Below, one piece after another: positions 26,001 to 41,000 of a stretch of 64,000 nucleotides of DNA; positions within the stretch are counted from its first letter, which is position 1; each line of letters opens with the position of its first letter. The position numbers and the translations under genes are program-made. The stretch comes from Lytechinus variegatus (taxonomy: Eukaryota; Echinodermata; Echinoidea; Temnopleuroida; Toxopneustidae). The DNA is taken from contig NC_054748.1 in NCBI RefSeq assembly GCF_018143015.1, positions 12,080,967 through 12,144,966 of the forward strand, given 5' to 3'. Under the pieces are notes generated by a model. It made no database searches and was not told where the DNA came from. It worked only from the letters and a program-made list of their open reading frames with translations.

Positions 26001-29000
26001 GCTTGTGACATGGGCTACTCTACTGGTATGGGCATTGTAACAGAGCTCTTGTGTAATGATGGGACTCTTTCTCCATCTCCTCCTGTCTGTTATGGTAAGA
26101 TCCTTTCAATCTTGAATAAAGTTGCCAAATCAAAAGGAACAAGATTTGTTTGGAAAATGTCAATCTGAAAGCTATTTTCCTTTGTGGAATATGTGCCAAT
26201 ATTATATCATTGCTTTTGATTGTATTAACTGAAGATATGAGCAGTTGATTGTTTTGTATTTTTTAAGGATTTATAATCAAGAGATGATTTTTAAGGTGTT
26301 TTTTATCATTATCATTGTTGTAGGTTGTGGCAATGTTTTATTTAGAAAACCATGCCTTATACTAGTTTTTTAGCATTACTTAATTGACTTGATGATAATT
26401 CAATTTATCAACGTTGATTCTAATTTATTAAGCCAGGTATCCCATTTTTCCCCTTTATACAGAAATCTGTGACTTACTAGAAATTCCTTTCTCAAATCAT
26501 ACAATGAATGATACGTTGGAGCATGATGCAAGTATCGTTGTAGCTTGTGACATGGGCTACTCTACTGGTATGGGCATTCTAACAGAACTCTTGTGTAATG
26601 ATGGGACTCTTTCTCCATCTCCTCCTGTCTGTTATGGTAAGATCCTTTCAATCTTGAATAAAGCTGCCAAATCAGGAGAACAAGATTTGTTTAGAAAATG
26701 CCAATCTGCAAACCACATGTATTTTGCATTGTAGGATGTGCCATTTTGTCTGCATGAGTTCTGATTGTATTAAACGACATAAGAACTAAGCATTTGTTTG
26801 TTTTTGATAATTCAAAGATTAATTACCAAAGGATGCTTTTGCTTTTTTTTGGATTTCATGTTTAGAAATCTTGTAGGATATGGCAATGTTTTAGTTAGAA
26901 AACCATTCCTTATCCTAGTATATTTTGCATTACTTGACTTGATTATAATTCAGTTTCTTAACATTGATTGTAATCCATTAAACCAGGTATCCCATTTTTC
27001 CCCTTTATACAGAAATCTGTGACTTACTAGAAATTCCTTTCTCAAATCATACAATGAATGATACGTTGGAGCATGATGCAAGTATCGTTGTAGCTTGTGA
27101 CATGGGCTACTCTACTGGTATGGGCATTCTAACAGAGCTCTTGTGTAATGATGGGACTCTTTCTCCATGTCCTCCTGTCTGTTATGGTAAGATCCTTTCT
27201 ATCTTGAATAAAGTTGCCAAATCAAAAGGAACAAGATTTGTTTGGAAAATGTCAATCTGAAAGCTATTTTCCTTTGTGGAATATGTGCCAATATTTTATC
27301 ATTACTTCTGATTGTATAACTGAAGATATGAGCAGTTGTTTGTTTTGTATTTTTTAAGGATTTATAATCAAAAGATGATTTTTAAGGTGTTTTTTATCAT
27401 TATAATTGTTGTAGGTTGTGGCAATGTTTTATTTAGAAAACCATGCCTTATACTGGTTTTTTAGCATTACTTGACTTGATGATAATTCAATTTATCAACG
27501 TTGATTCTAATTTATTAAGCCAGGTATCCCATTTTTCCCCTTTATACAGAAAACTGTGACTTACTAGAAATTCCTTTCTCAAATCATACAATGAATGATA
27601 CGTTGGAGCATGATGCAAGTATCGTTGTAGCTTGTGACATGGGCTACTCTACTGGTATGGGCATTGTAACAGAGCTCTTGTGTAATGATGGGACTCTTTC
27701 TCCATCTCCTCCTGTCTGTTATGGTAAGATCCTTTCAATCTTGAATAAATCTGCCAAATCAGAAGAACAAGATTTGTTTAGAAAATGTCAATCTGCAAAC
27801 CACATGTATTTTGCATTGTAGGATGTGCCATTTTGTCTGCATGAGTTCTGATTGTATTAAACGACATAAGAACTAAGCATTTGTTTGTTTTTGATATTTC
27901 AAAGATTAATTACCAAAGGATGCTTTTGCTTTTTTTTTGGATTTCATGTTTAGAAATCTTGTAGGATATGGCAATGTTTTAGTTAGAAAACCATTCCTTA
28001 TCCTAGTATATTTTGCATTACTTGACTTGATTATAATTCAGTTTCTTAACATTGATTGTAATCCATTAAACCAGGTATCCCATTTTTCCCCTTTATACAG
28101 AAATCTGTGACTTACTAGAAATTCCTTTCTCAAATCATACAATGAATGATACGTTGGAGCATGATGCAAGTATCGTTGTAGCTTGTGACATGGGCTACTC
28201 TACTGGTATGGGCATTCTAACAGAGCTCTTGTGTAATGATGGGACTCTTTCTCCATCTCCTCCTGTCTGTTATGGTAAGATCCTTTCAATCTTGAATAAA
28301 GTTGCCAAATCAAAAGGAACAAGATTTGTTTGGAAAATGTCAATCTGAAAGCTATTTTCCTTTGTGGAATATGTGTCAATATTTTATCATTGCTTCTGAT
28401 TGTATTAACTGAAGATATGAGCAGTTGTTTGTTTTTTATTTTTTAAGGATTTATAATCAAGAGATGATTTTTAAAGTGTTTTTTATCATTATAATTCTTG
28501 TAGGTTGTGGCAATGTTTTATTTAGAAAACAATGCCTTATACTAGTTTTTAGCATTACTTGAATTGATGATAATTCAATTTATCAACGTTGATTCTAATT
28601 TATTAAGCCAGGTATCCCATTTTTCCCCTTTATACAGAAATCTGTGACTTACTAGAAATTCCTTTCTCAAATCATACAATAAATGATACGTTGGAGCATG
28701 ATGCAAGTATCGTTGTAGCTTGTGACATGGGCTACTCTACTGGTATTGGCATTCTAACAGAGCTCTTGTGTAATGATGGGACTCTTTCTCCATCTCCTCC
28801 TGTCTGTTATGGTAAGATCCTTTCAATCTTGAATAAAGCTGCCAAATCAGAAGAACAAGATTTGTTTAGAAAATGTCAATCTGCAAACCACATGTATTTT
28901 GCATTGTAGGATGTGCCATTTTTGTCTGCATGAGTTCTGATTGTATTAAACGACATAAGAACGAAGCATTTGTTTGTTTTTGATATTTCAAAGATTAATT

Positions 29001-32000
29001 ACCAAAGGATTCTTTGCTTTTTTTTTGGATTTCATGTTTAGAAATCTTGTAGGATATGGCAATGTTTTAGTTAGAAAACCATTCCTTATCCTAGTATATT
29101 TTGCATTACTTGACTTGATTATAATTCAGTTTCTTAACATTGATTGTAATCTATTAACCCAGGTATCCCATTTTTCCCCTTTATACAGAAATCTGTGACT
29201 TACTAGAAATTCCGTTCTCAAATCATACAATGAATGATATGTTGGAGCATGATGCAAGTATCGTTGTAGCTTGTGACATGGGCTACTCTACTGGTATGGG
29301 CATTCTAACAGAACTCTTGTGTAATGATGGGACTCTTTCTCCATCTCCTCCTGTCTGTTATGGTAAGATCCTTTCAATCTTGAATAAAGCTGCCAAATCA
29401 GAAGAACAAGATTTGTTTAGAAAATGTCAATCTGCAAACCACATGTATTTTGCATTGTAGGATGTGCCATTTTGTCTGCATGAGTTCTGATTGTATTAAA
29501 CGACATAAGAACTAAGCATTTGTTTGTTTTTGATATTTCAAAGATTAATTACCAAAGGATGCTTTTGCTTTTTTTTTTTGGATTTCATGTTTAGAAATCT
29601 TGTAGGATATGGCAATGTTTTATTTAGAAAACCATTCCTTATCCTAGTATATTTTGCATTACTTGACTTGATTATAATTCAGTTTCTTAACATTGATTGT
29701 AATCTATTAACCCAGGTATCCCATTTTTCCCCTTTATACAGAAAACTGTGACTTACTAGAAATTCCTTTCTCAAATCATACAATAAATGATACGTTGGAG
29801 CATGATGCAAGTATCGTTGTAGCTTGTGACATGGGCTACTCTACTGGTATGGGCATTCTAACAGAGCTCTTGTGTAATGATGGGACTCTTTCGCCACCTC
29901 CCCCTGTCTGTTATGGTAAGATCCTTTCTATCTTGAATAAAGTTGCCAAATCAAAAGGAACAAGATTTGTTTGGAAAATGTCAATCTGAAAGCTATTTTG
30001 CCTTGTGGAATATGTGCCAATATTTTATCATTACTTCTGATTGTATTAACTGAAGATATGAGCAGTTGTTTGTTTTTTATTTTTTAAGGATTTATAATCA
30101 AAATGTGATTTTTAAGGAGTTTTTTATTATTATGATTCTTGTAGGTTGTGGCAATGTTTTATTTAGAAAACAATGCCTTATACTAGTTTTTAGCATTACT
30201 TGACTTGATGATAATTCAATTTATCAACGTTGATTCTAATTTATTAAGCCAGGTATCCCATTTTTCCCCTTTATACAGAAAACTGTGACTTACTAGAAAT
30301 TCCTTTCTCAAATCATACAATGAATGATACGTTGGAGCATGATGCAAGTATCGTTGTAGCTTGTGACATGGGCTACTCTACTGGTATGGGCATTGTAACA
30401 GAGCTCTTGTGTAATGATGGGACTCTTTCTCCATCTCCTCCTGTCTGTTATGGTAAGATCCTTTCAATCTTGAATAAATCTGCCAAATCAGAAGAACAAG
30501 ATTTGTTTAGAAAATGTCAATCTGCAAACCACATTATTTTGCTTTGTAGGATGTGCCATTTTGTCTGCATGAGTTCTAATTGTATTAAACGACATAAGAA
30601 CTAAGCATTTGTTTGTTTTTGATATTTCAAAGATTAATTACCAAAGGATGCTTTTGCTTTTTTTTTTTGGATTTCATGTTTAGAAATCTTGTAGGATATG
30701 GCAATGTTTTAGTTAGAAAACCATTCCTTATCCTAGTATATTTTGCATTACTTGACTTGATTATAATTCAGTTTCTTAACATTGATTGTAATCTATTAAA
30801 CCAGGTATCCCATTTTTCCCCTTTATACAGAAATCTGTGACTTACTAGAAATTCCTTTCTCAAATCATACAATGAATGATACGTTGGAGCATGATGCAAG
30901 TATCGTTGTAGCTTGTGACATGGGCTACTCTACTGGTATGGGCATTCTAACAGAGCTCTTGTGTAATGATGGGACTCTTTCGCCACCTCCCCCTGTCTGT
31001 TATGGTAAGATCCCTTCTATCTTGAATAAAGTTGCCAAATCAAAAGGAACAAGATTTGTTTGGAAAATGTCAATCTGAAAGCTATTTTGCCTTGTGGAAT
31101 ATGTGCCAATATTTTATCATTACTTCTGATTGTATTAACTGAAGATATGAGCAGTTGATTGTTTTGTATTTTTTAAGGATTTATAATCAAGAGATGATTT
31201 TTAAAGTGTTTTTTATCAGTATAATTCTTGTAGGTTGTGGCAATGTTTTATTTAGAAAACAATGCCTTATACTAGTTTTTAGCATTACTTGACTTGATGA
31301 TAATTCAATTTATCAACGTTGATTCTAATTTATTAAGCCAGGTATCCCATTTTTCCCCTTTATACAGAAATCTGTGACTTACTAGAAATTCCTTTCTCAA
31401 ATCATACAATGAATGATACGTTGGAGCATGATGCAAGTATCGTTGTAGCTTGTGACATGGGCTACTCTACTGGTATGGGCATTGTAACAGAGCTCTTGTG
31501 TAATGATGGGACTCTTTCTCCATCTCCTCCTGTCTGTTATGGTAAGATCCTTTCAATCTTGAATAAATCTGCCAAATCAGAAGAACAAGATTTGTTTAGA
31601 AAATGTCAATCTGCAAACCACATGTATTTTGCTTTGTAGGATGTGCCATTTTGTCTGCATGAGTTCTGATTGTATTAAATGACATAAGAACTAAGCATTT
31701 GTTTGTTTTTGATATTTCAAAGATTAATTACCAAAGGATGCTTTTGCTTTTTTTTTTGGATTTCATGTTTAGAAATCTTGTAGGATATGGCAATGTTTTA
31801 GTTAGAAAACCATTCCTTATCCTAGTATATTTTGCATTACTTGACTTGATTATAATTCAGTTTCTTAACATTGATTGTAATCTATTAACCCAGGTATCCC
31901 ATTTTTCCCCTTTATACAGAAATCTGTGACTTACTAGAAATTCCTTTCTCAAATCATACAATGAATGATACGTTGGAGCATGATGCAAGTATCGTTGTAG

Positions 32001-35000
32001 CTTGTGACATGGGCTACTCTACTGGTATGGGCATTGTAACAGAGCTCTTGTGTAATGATGGGACTCTTTCTCCATCTCCTCCTGTCTGTTATGGTAAGAT
32101 CCTTTCAATCTTGAATAAAGTTGCCAAATCAAAAGGAACAAGATTTGTTTGGAAAATGTCAATCTGAAAGCTATTTTCCTTTGTGGAATATGTGCCAATA
32201 TTATATCATTGCTTTTGATTGTATTAACTGAAGATATTAGCAGTTGTTTGTTTTTTATTTTTTAAGGATTTATAATCAAAATGTGATTTTTAAGGAGTTT
32301 TTTATTATTATGATTCTTGTAGGTTGTGGCAATGTTTTATTTAGAAAACAATGCCTTATACTAGTTTTTAGCATTACTTGACTTGATGATAATTCAATTT
32401 ATCAACGTTGATTCTAATTTATTAAGCCAGGTATCCCATTTTTCCCCTTTATACAGAAAACTGTGACTTACTAGAAATTCCTTTCTCAAATCATACAATG
32501 AATGATACGTTGGAGCATGATGCAAGTATCGTTGTAGCTTGTGACATGGGCTACTCTACTGGTATGGGCATTGTAACAGAGCTCTTGTGTAATGATGGGA
32601 CTCTTTCTCCATCTCCTCCTGTCTGTTATGGTAAGATCCTTTCAATCTTGAATAAAGCTGCCAAATCAGAAGAACAAGATTTGTTTAGAAAATGTCAATC
32701 TGCAAACCACATGTATTTTGCTTTGTAGGATGTGCCATTTTGTCTGCATGAGTTCTGATTGTATTAAACGACATGAGAACTAAGCATTTGTTTGTTTTTG
32801 ATATTTCAAAGATTAATTACCAAAGGATGCTTTTGCTTTTTTTTTTGGATTTCATGTTTAGAAATCTTGTAGGATATGGCAATGTTTTAGTTAGAAAACC
32901 ATTCCTTATCCTAGTATATTATGCATTACTTGACTTGATTATAATTCAGTTTCTTAACATTGATTGTAATCTATTAAACCAGGTATCCCATTTTTCCCCT
33001 TTATACAGAAATCTGTGACTTACTAGAAATCCCTTTCTCAAATCATACAATGAATGATACGTTGGAGCATGATGCAAGTATTGTTGTAGCTTGTGACATG
33101 GGCTACTCTACTGGTATGGGCATTCTAACAGAGCTCTTGTGTAATGATGGGACTCTTTCGGCACCTCCCCCTGTCTGTTATGGTAAGATCCTTTCTATCT
33201 TGAATAAAGTTGCCAAATCAAAAGGAACAAGATTTGTTTGGAAAATGTCAATCTGAAAGCTATTTTGCCTTGTGGAATATGTGCCAATATTTTATCATTA
33301 CTTCTGATTGTATTAACTGAAGATATGAGCAGTTGTTTGTTTTGTATTTTTTAAGGATTTATAATCAAGAGATGATTTTTAAAGTGTTTTTTATCATTAT
33401 AATTCTTGTAGGTTGTGGCAATGTTTTATTTAGAAAACAATGCCTTATACTAGTTTTTAGCATTACTTGACTTGATGATAATTCAATTTATCAACGTTGA
33501 TTCTAATTTATTAAGCCAGGTATCCCATTTTTCCCCTTTATACAGAAAACTGTGACTTACTAGAAATTCCTTTCTCAAATCATACAATAAATGATACGTT
33601 GGAGCATGATGCAAGTATCGTTGTAGCTTGTGACATGGGCTACTCTACTGGTATGGGCATTCTAACGGAACTCTTGTGTAATGATGGGACTCTTTCTCCA
33701 TCTCCTCCTGTCTGTTATGGTAAGATCCTTTCAATCTTGAATAAAGCTGCCAAATCAGAAGAACAAGATTTGTTTAGAAAATGTCAATCTGCAAACCACA
33801 TTTATTTTGCATTGTAGGATGTGCCATTTTGTCTGCATGAGTTCTGATTGTATTAAATGACATAAGAACTAAGCATTTGTTTGCTTTCGATATTTTAAAG
33901 ATTAATTACCAAAGGATGCTTTCTCTTTTTTTGGATTTCATATTTAGAAATCCTGTAGGATATATGGCAATGTTTTAGTTAGAAAACCATTCCTTATCCT
34001 TTACCCTTTTTACACAGGCAAAAATTTCCTTAACCCCGTACTATAGGTGGGGCTAAATTGCCATTTAGCCCCACCTATAGTACGGGGTTAAGCTGAGCCC
34101 ACTTTCTTTTTACACAGCATATTTGCAAAGTGGGCTAACCCGACCTTTAGTGCGGGATTATTTGGCCCTGCAAAAAAGCAGGGTTATCCCAGCAATTGCG
34201 GTGCTGAGAGCGATAGTATGGGGTTAAGATCGCTAGTTTGAAACGAAAGTAGGCTAAGCTTAACCCCGTACTATAGGTGGGGCTAAAAGGCAATTTAGCC
34301 CCACCTATAGTACGGGGTTAAGGAAAATTTACCGTGTGTAAAAAGGATTCAAGTGAAGTGCTTGTAGTAAGAATGATCGACAAGAACCACTAGTCCAGGG
34401 TTAGCGAGTTTCGTGTGTGAAAAGCAAGCATTCCTTATCCGGGGTCAGCAATAACAGTTTGGCATGTGTGAAAAGGAAAAAAATAGTATGGGGTTAGCGA
34501 TAGTCCAGGGCTAAGAAAATCCTGTGTAAAAGGGGTACTAGTTTATTTAGCATTAGTTGACTTGATTATAATTCAATTTCTTAACATCAATTATAATCTA
34601 TTAACCCAGGTATCCCATTTTTCCCCTTTATACAGAAAACTGTGACTTACTAGAAATTCCTTTCTCAAATCATACAATAAATGATACGTTGGAGCATGAT
34701 GCAAGTATCGTTGTAGCTTGTGACATGGGCTACTCTACTGGTATGGGCATTGTAACAGAGCTCTTGTGTAATGATGGGACTCTTTCTCCATCTCCTCCTG
34801 TCTGTTATGGTAAGATCCTTTCAATCTTGAATAAAGTTGCCAAATCAAAAGGAACAAGATTTGTTTGGAAAATGTTAATCTGAAAGCTATTTTGCCTTGT
34901 GGAATATGTGCCAATATTTTATCATTACTTCTGATTGTATTAACTGAAGATATGAGCAGTTGTTTGTTTTTTATTTTTTAAGGATTTATAATCAAAATGT

Positions 35001-38000
35001 GATTTTTAAGGAGTTTTTTATTATTATGATTCTTGTAGGTTGTGGCAATGTTTTATTTAGAAAACAATGCCTTATACTAGTTTTTAGCATTACTTGACTT
35101 GATGATAATTCAATTTATCAACGTTGATTCTAATTTATTAAGCCAGGTATCCCATTTTTCCCCTTTATACAGAAAACTGTGACTTACTAGAAATTCCTTT
35201 CTCAAATCATACAATGAATGATACGTTGGAGCATGATGCAAGTATCGTTGTAGCTTGTGACATGGGCTACTCTACTGGTATGGGCATTGTAACAGAGCTC
35301 TTGTGTAATGATGGGACTCTTTCTCCACCTCCTCCTGTCTGTTATGGTAAGATCCTTTCAATCTTGAATAAAGTTGCCAAATCAAAAGGAACAAGATTTG
35401 TTTGGAAAATGTCAATCTGAAAGCTATTTTGCTTTGTGGAATATGTGCCAATATTATATCATTGCTTTTGATTGTATTAACTGAAGATATGAGCAGTTGT
35501 TTGTTTTGTATTTTTTAAGGATTTATAATCAAGAGATGATTTTTAAAGTGTTTTTTATCATTATAATTCTTGTAGGTTGTGGCAATGTTTTATTTATAAA
35601 ACAATGCCTTATACTAGTTTTTAGCATTACTTGACTTGATGATAATTCAATTTATCAACGTTGATTCTAATTTATTAAGCCAGGTATCCCATTTTTCCCC
35701 TTTATACAGAAAACTGTGACTTACTAGAAATTCCTTTCTCAAATCATACAATGAATGATACGTTGGAGCATGATGCAAGTTTCATTGTAGCTTGTGACAT
35801 GGGCTACTCTACTGGTATGGGCATTGTAACAGAGCTCTTGTGTAATGATGGGACTCTTTCTCCATCTCCTCCTGTCTGTTATGGTAAGATCCTTTCAATC
35901 TTGAATAAAGCTGCCAAATCAGAAGAACAAGATTTGTTTAGAAAATGTCAATCTGCAAACCACATGTATTTTGCTTTGTAGGATGTGCCATTTTGTCTGC
36001 ATGAGTTCTGATTGTATTAAATGACATAAGAACTAAGCATTTGTTTGCTTTCGATATTTTAAAGATTAATTACCAAAGGATGCTTTCTCTTTTTTTGGAT
36101 TTCATATTTAGAAATCCTGTAGGATATATGGCAATGTTTTAGTTAGAAAACCATTCCTTATCCTTTACCCTTTTTACACAGGCAAAAATTTCCTTAACCC
36201 CGTACTATAGGTGGGGCTAAATTGCCATTTAGCCCCACCTATAGTACGGGGTTAAGCTGTGCCCACTTTCTTTTTACACAGCATATTTGCAAAGTGGGCT
36301 AACCCGACCTTTAGTGCGGGATTTGGCCCTGCAAAAAAGCAGGGTTATCCCAGCAATTGCGGTGCTGAGAGCGATAGTATGGGGTTAAGATCGCTAGTTT
36401 GAAACGAAAGTAGGCTAAGCTTCTCCCCGTACTATAGGTGGGGCTAAAAGGCAATTTAGCCCCACCTATAGTACGGGGTTAAGGAAAATTTACCGTGTGT
36501 AAAAAGGATTCAAGTGAAGTGCTTGTAGTAAGAATGATCGACAAGAACCACTAGTCCGGGGTTAGCGAGTTTCGTGTGTGAAAAGCAAGCATTCCTTATC
36601 CGGGGTCAGCAATAACAGTTTGGCATGTGTGAAAAGGAAAAAAATAGTACGGGGTTAGCGATAGTCCAGGGCTAAGAAAATCCTGTGTAAAAGGGGTACT
36701 AGTTTATTTAGCATTAGTTGACTTGATTATAATTCAATTTCTTAACATCAATTATAATCTATTAACCCAGGTATCCCATTTTTTCCCTTTATACAGAAAA
36801 CTGTGACTTACTAGAAATTCCTTTCTCAAATCATACAATAAATGATACGTTGGAGCATGATGCAAGTATCGTTGTAGCTTGTGACATGGGCTACTCTACT
36901 GGTATGGGCATTGTAACAGAGCTCTTGTGTAATGATGGGACTCTTTCTCCATCTCCTCCTGTCTGTTATGGTAAGATCCTTTCTATCTTGAATAAAGTTG
37001 CCAAATCAAAAGGAACAAGATTTGTTTGGAAAATATTAATCTGAAAGCTATTTTGCCTTGTGGAATATGTGCCAATATTTTATCATTACTTCTGATTGTA
37101 TTAACTGAAGATATGAGCAGTTATTTGTTTTATATTTTTTAAGGATTTATAATCAAAAGATGATTTTTAAGGTGTTTTTTATCATTATAATTGTTGTAGG
37201 TTGTGGCAATGTTTTATTTAGAAAACAATGCCTTATACTAGTTTTTAGCATTACTTGACTTGATGATAATTCAATTTATCAACGTTGATTCTAATTTATT
37301 AAGCCAGGTATCCCATTTTTCCCCTTTATACAGAAAACTGTGACTTACTAGAAATTCCTTTCTCAAATCATACAATAAATGATACGTTGGAGCATGATGC
37401 AAGTATCGTTGTAGCTTGTGACATGGGCTACTCTACTGGTATGGGCATTGTAACAGAGCTCTTGTGTAATGATGGGACTCTTTCTCCATCTCCTCCTGTC
37501 TGTTATGGTAAGATCCTTTCAATCTTGAATAAAGTTGCCAAATCAAAAGGAACAAGATTTGTTTGGAAAATGTCAATCTGAAAGCTATTTTCCTTTGTGG
37601 AATATGTGCCAATATTATATCATTGCTTTTGATTGTATTAACTGAAGATATGAGCAGTTGTTTGTTTTTTATTTTTTAAGGATTTATAATCAAAATGTGA
37701 TTTTTAAGGAGTTTTTTATTATTATGATTCTTGTAGGTTGTGGCAATGTTTTATTTAGAAAACAATGCCTTATACTAGTTTTTAGCATTACTTGACTTGA
37801 TGATAATTCAATTTATCAACGTTGATTCTAATTTATTAAGCCAGGTATCCCATTTTTCCCCTTTATACAGAAAACTGTGACTTACTAGAAATTCCTTTCT
37901 CAAATCATACAATAAATGATACGTTGGAGCATGATGCAAGTATCGTTGTAGCTTGTGACATGGGCTACTCTACTGGTATGGGCATTGTAACAGAGCTCTT

Positions 38001-41000
38001 GTGTAATGATGGGACTCTTTCTCCATCTCCTCCTGTCTGTTATGGTAAGATCCTTTCAATCTTGAATAAAGCTGCCAAATCAAAAGAACAAGATTTGTTT
38101 AGAAAATGTGAATCTCCAAACCACATGTATTTTGCTTTATAGGATGTGCCATTTTCTCTGCATGAATTCTAATTGTATTAAATGACATAAGAACCAAGCA
38201 TTTGTTTGTTTTCGATATTTTACAGATTAATTACCAAAGGATGCTTGCTCTTTTTTGTATTTCATTTTTAGAAATCTTGTAGGATATGGCAATGCTTTAG
38301 TTAGAAAACCTTTCCTTATCCTAGTTTATTTAGCATTACTTGACTTAATTATAATTCAATTTCTTAACATTGATTGTAATCTATTAACCCAGGTATCCAA
38401 TTTTTCCCCTTTATACAGAAAACTGTGACTTACTAGAAATTCCTTTCTCAAATCATACAATAAATGATACGTTGGAGCATGATGCAAGTATCGTTGTAGC
38501 TTGTGACATGGGCTACTCTACTGGTATGGGCATTGTAACAGAGCTCTTGTGTAATGATGGGACTCTTTCTCCATCTCCTCCTGTCTGTTATGGTAAGATC
38601 CTTTCAATCTTGAATAAAGTTGCCAAATCAAAAGGAACAAGATTTGTTTGGAAAATGTCAATCTGAAAGCTATTTTCCTTTGTGGAATATGTGCCAATAT
38701 TATATCATTGCTTTTGATTGTATTAACTGAAGATATGAGCAGTTGTTTGTTTTTTATTTTTTAAGGATTTATAATCAAAATGTGATTTTTAAGGAGTTTT
38801 TTATTATTATGATTCTTGTAGGTTGTGGCAATGTTTTATTTAGAAAACAATGCCTTATACTAGTTTTTAGCATTACTTGACTTGATGATAATTCAATTTA
38901 TCAACGTTGATTCTAATTTATTAAGCCAGGTATCCCATTTTTCCCCTTTATACAGAAAACTGTGACTTACTAGAAATTCCTTTCTCAAATCATACAATAA
39001 ATGATACGTTGGAGCATGATGCAAGTATCGTTGCAGCTTGTGAAATGGGCTACTCTACTGGTATGGGCATTGTAACAGAGCTCTTGTGTAATGATGGGAC
39101 TCTTTCTCCATCTCCTCCTGTCTGTTATGGTAAGATCCTTTCAATCTTGAATAAATCTGCCAAATCAGAAGAACAAGATTTGTTTAGAAAATGTCAATCT
39201 GCAAACCACATTATTTTGCTTTGTAGGATGTGCCATTTTGTCTGCATGAGTTCTAATTGTATTAAATGACATAAGAACCAAGCATTTGTTTGTTTTCGAT
39301 ATTTTACAGATTAATCACCAAAGGCTGCTTGCTCTTTTTTGGATTTCATATTTAGAAATCTTGTAGGATATGGCAATGTTTTAGTTAGAAAACCATTCCT
39401 TATCCTAGTATATTTTACATTACTTGACTTGATTGTAATTCAATTTCTTAACATTGATTGTAATCTATTAACCCAGGTATCCCATTTTTCCCCTTTATAC
39501 AGAAAACTGTGACTTACTAGAAATTCCTTTCTCAAATCATACAATAAATGATACGTTGGAGCATGATGCAAGTATCGTTGTAGCTTGTGACATGGGCTAC
39601 TCTACTGGTATGGGCATTGTAACAGAGCTCTTGTGTAATGATGGGACTCTTTTGCCTCCTCCTCCTGTCTGTTATGGTAAGATCCTTTCTATCTTGAATA
39701 AAGTTGCCAAATCAACAGGAACAAGATTTGTTTGGAAAATATCACTCTGAAAGCTATTTTGCTTTGTGGAATATGTGCCAATATTTTATCATTGCTTCTG
39801 ATTGTATTAACTGAAGATATGAGGAGTTGTTTGTTTTTTAGTTTTTAAGGATTTATAATAAAAAGATGATTTTTAAGGTGTTTTTATTATTATAATTCTT
39901 GTAGGTTGTGGCAATGTTTTATTTAGAAAACCACGCCTTATACCAGTTTTTTTAGCATTTTTTGACTTGATGATAATTCAATTTATCAACGTTGATTCTA
40001 ATTTATTAAGCCAGGTATCCCATTTTTCCCCTTTATACAGAAAACTGTGACTTACTAGAAATTCCTTTCTCAAATCATACAATAAATGATACGCTGGAGC
40101 ATGATGCAAGTATCATTGTAGCTTGCGACATGGGCTACTCTACTGGTATGGGCATTCTAACAGAACTCTTGTGTAATGATGGGACCCTTTCTCCATCTCC
40201 TCCTGTCTGTTATGGTAAGATCCTTTCAATCTTGAATAAAGTTGCCAAATCAGAAGAACAAGATTTGTTTAGAAAATGTCAATCTGCAAACCACATGTAT
40301 TTTGCTTTGTAGTATGTGCCATTTTGTCTGCATGAGTTCTGATTGTATTAAATGACATAAGAACCAAGCATTTGTTTGTTTTTGATATTTCAAAGATTAA
40401 TTACCAAAGGATGCTTTTGCTTTTTTTGGATTTCATATTTAGAAATCTTGTAGGATATGGCAATGTTTTAGTTAGAAAACCATTCCTTATCCTAGTATAT
40501 TTTACATTACTTGACTTGATTGTAATTCAATTTCTTAACATTGATTGTAATCTATTAACCCAGGTATCCCATTTTTCCCCTTTATACAGAAAACTGTGAC
40601 TTACTAGAAATTCCTTTCTCAAATCATACAATAAATGATACGTTGGAGCATGATGCAAGTATCGTTGTAGCTTGTGACATGGGCTACTCTACTGGTATGG
40701 GCATTGTAACAGAGCTCTTGTGTAATGATGGGACTCTTTCTCCATCTCCTCCTGTCTGTTATGGTAAGATCCTTTCAATCTTGAATAAAGTTGCCAAATC
40801 AAAAGGAACAAGATTTGTTTGGAAAATGTCAATCTGAAAGCTATTTTCCTTTGTGGAATATGTGCCAATATTATATCATTGCTTTTGATTGTATTAACTG
40901 AAGATATGAGCAGTTGTTTGTTTTTTATTTTTTAAGGATTTATAATCAAAATGTGATTTTTAAGGAGTTTTTTATTATTATGATTCTTGTAGGTTGTGGC

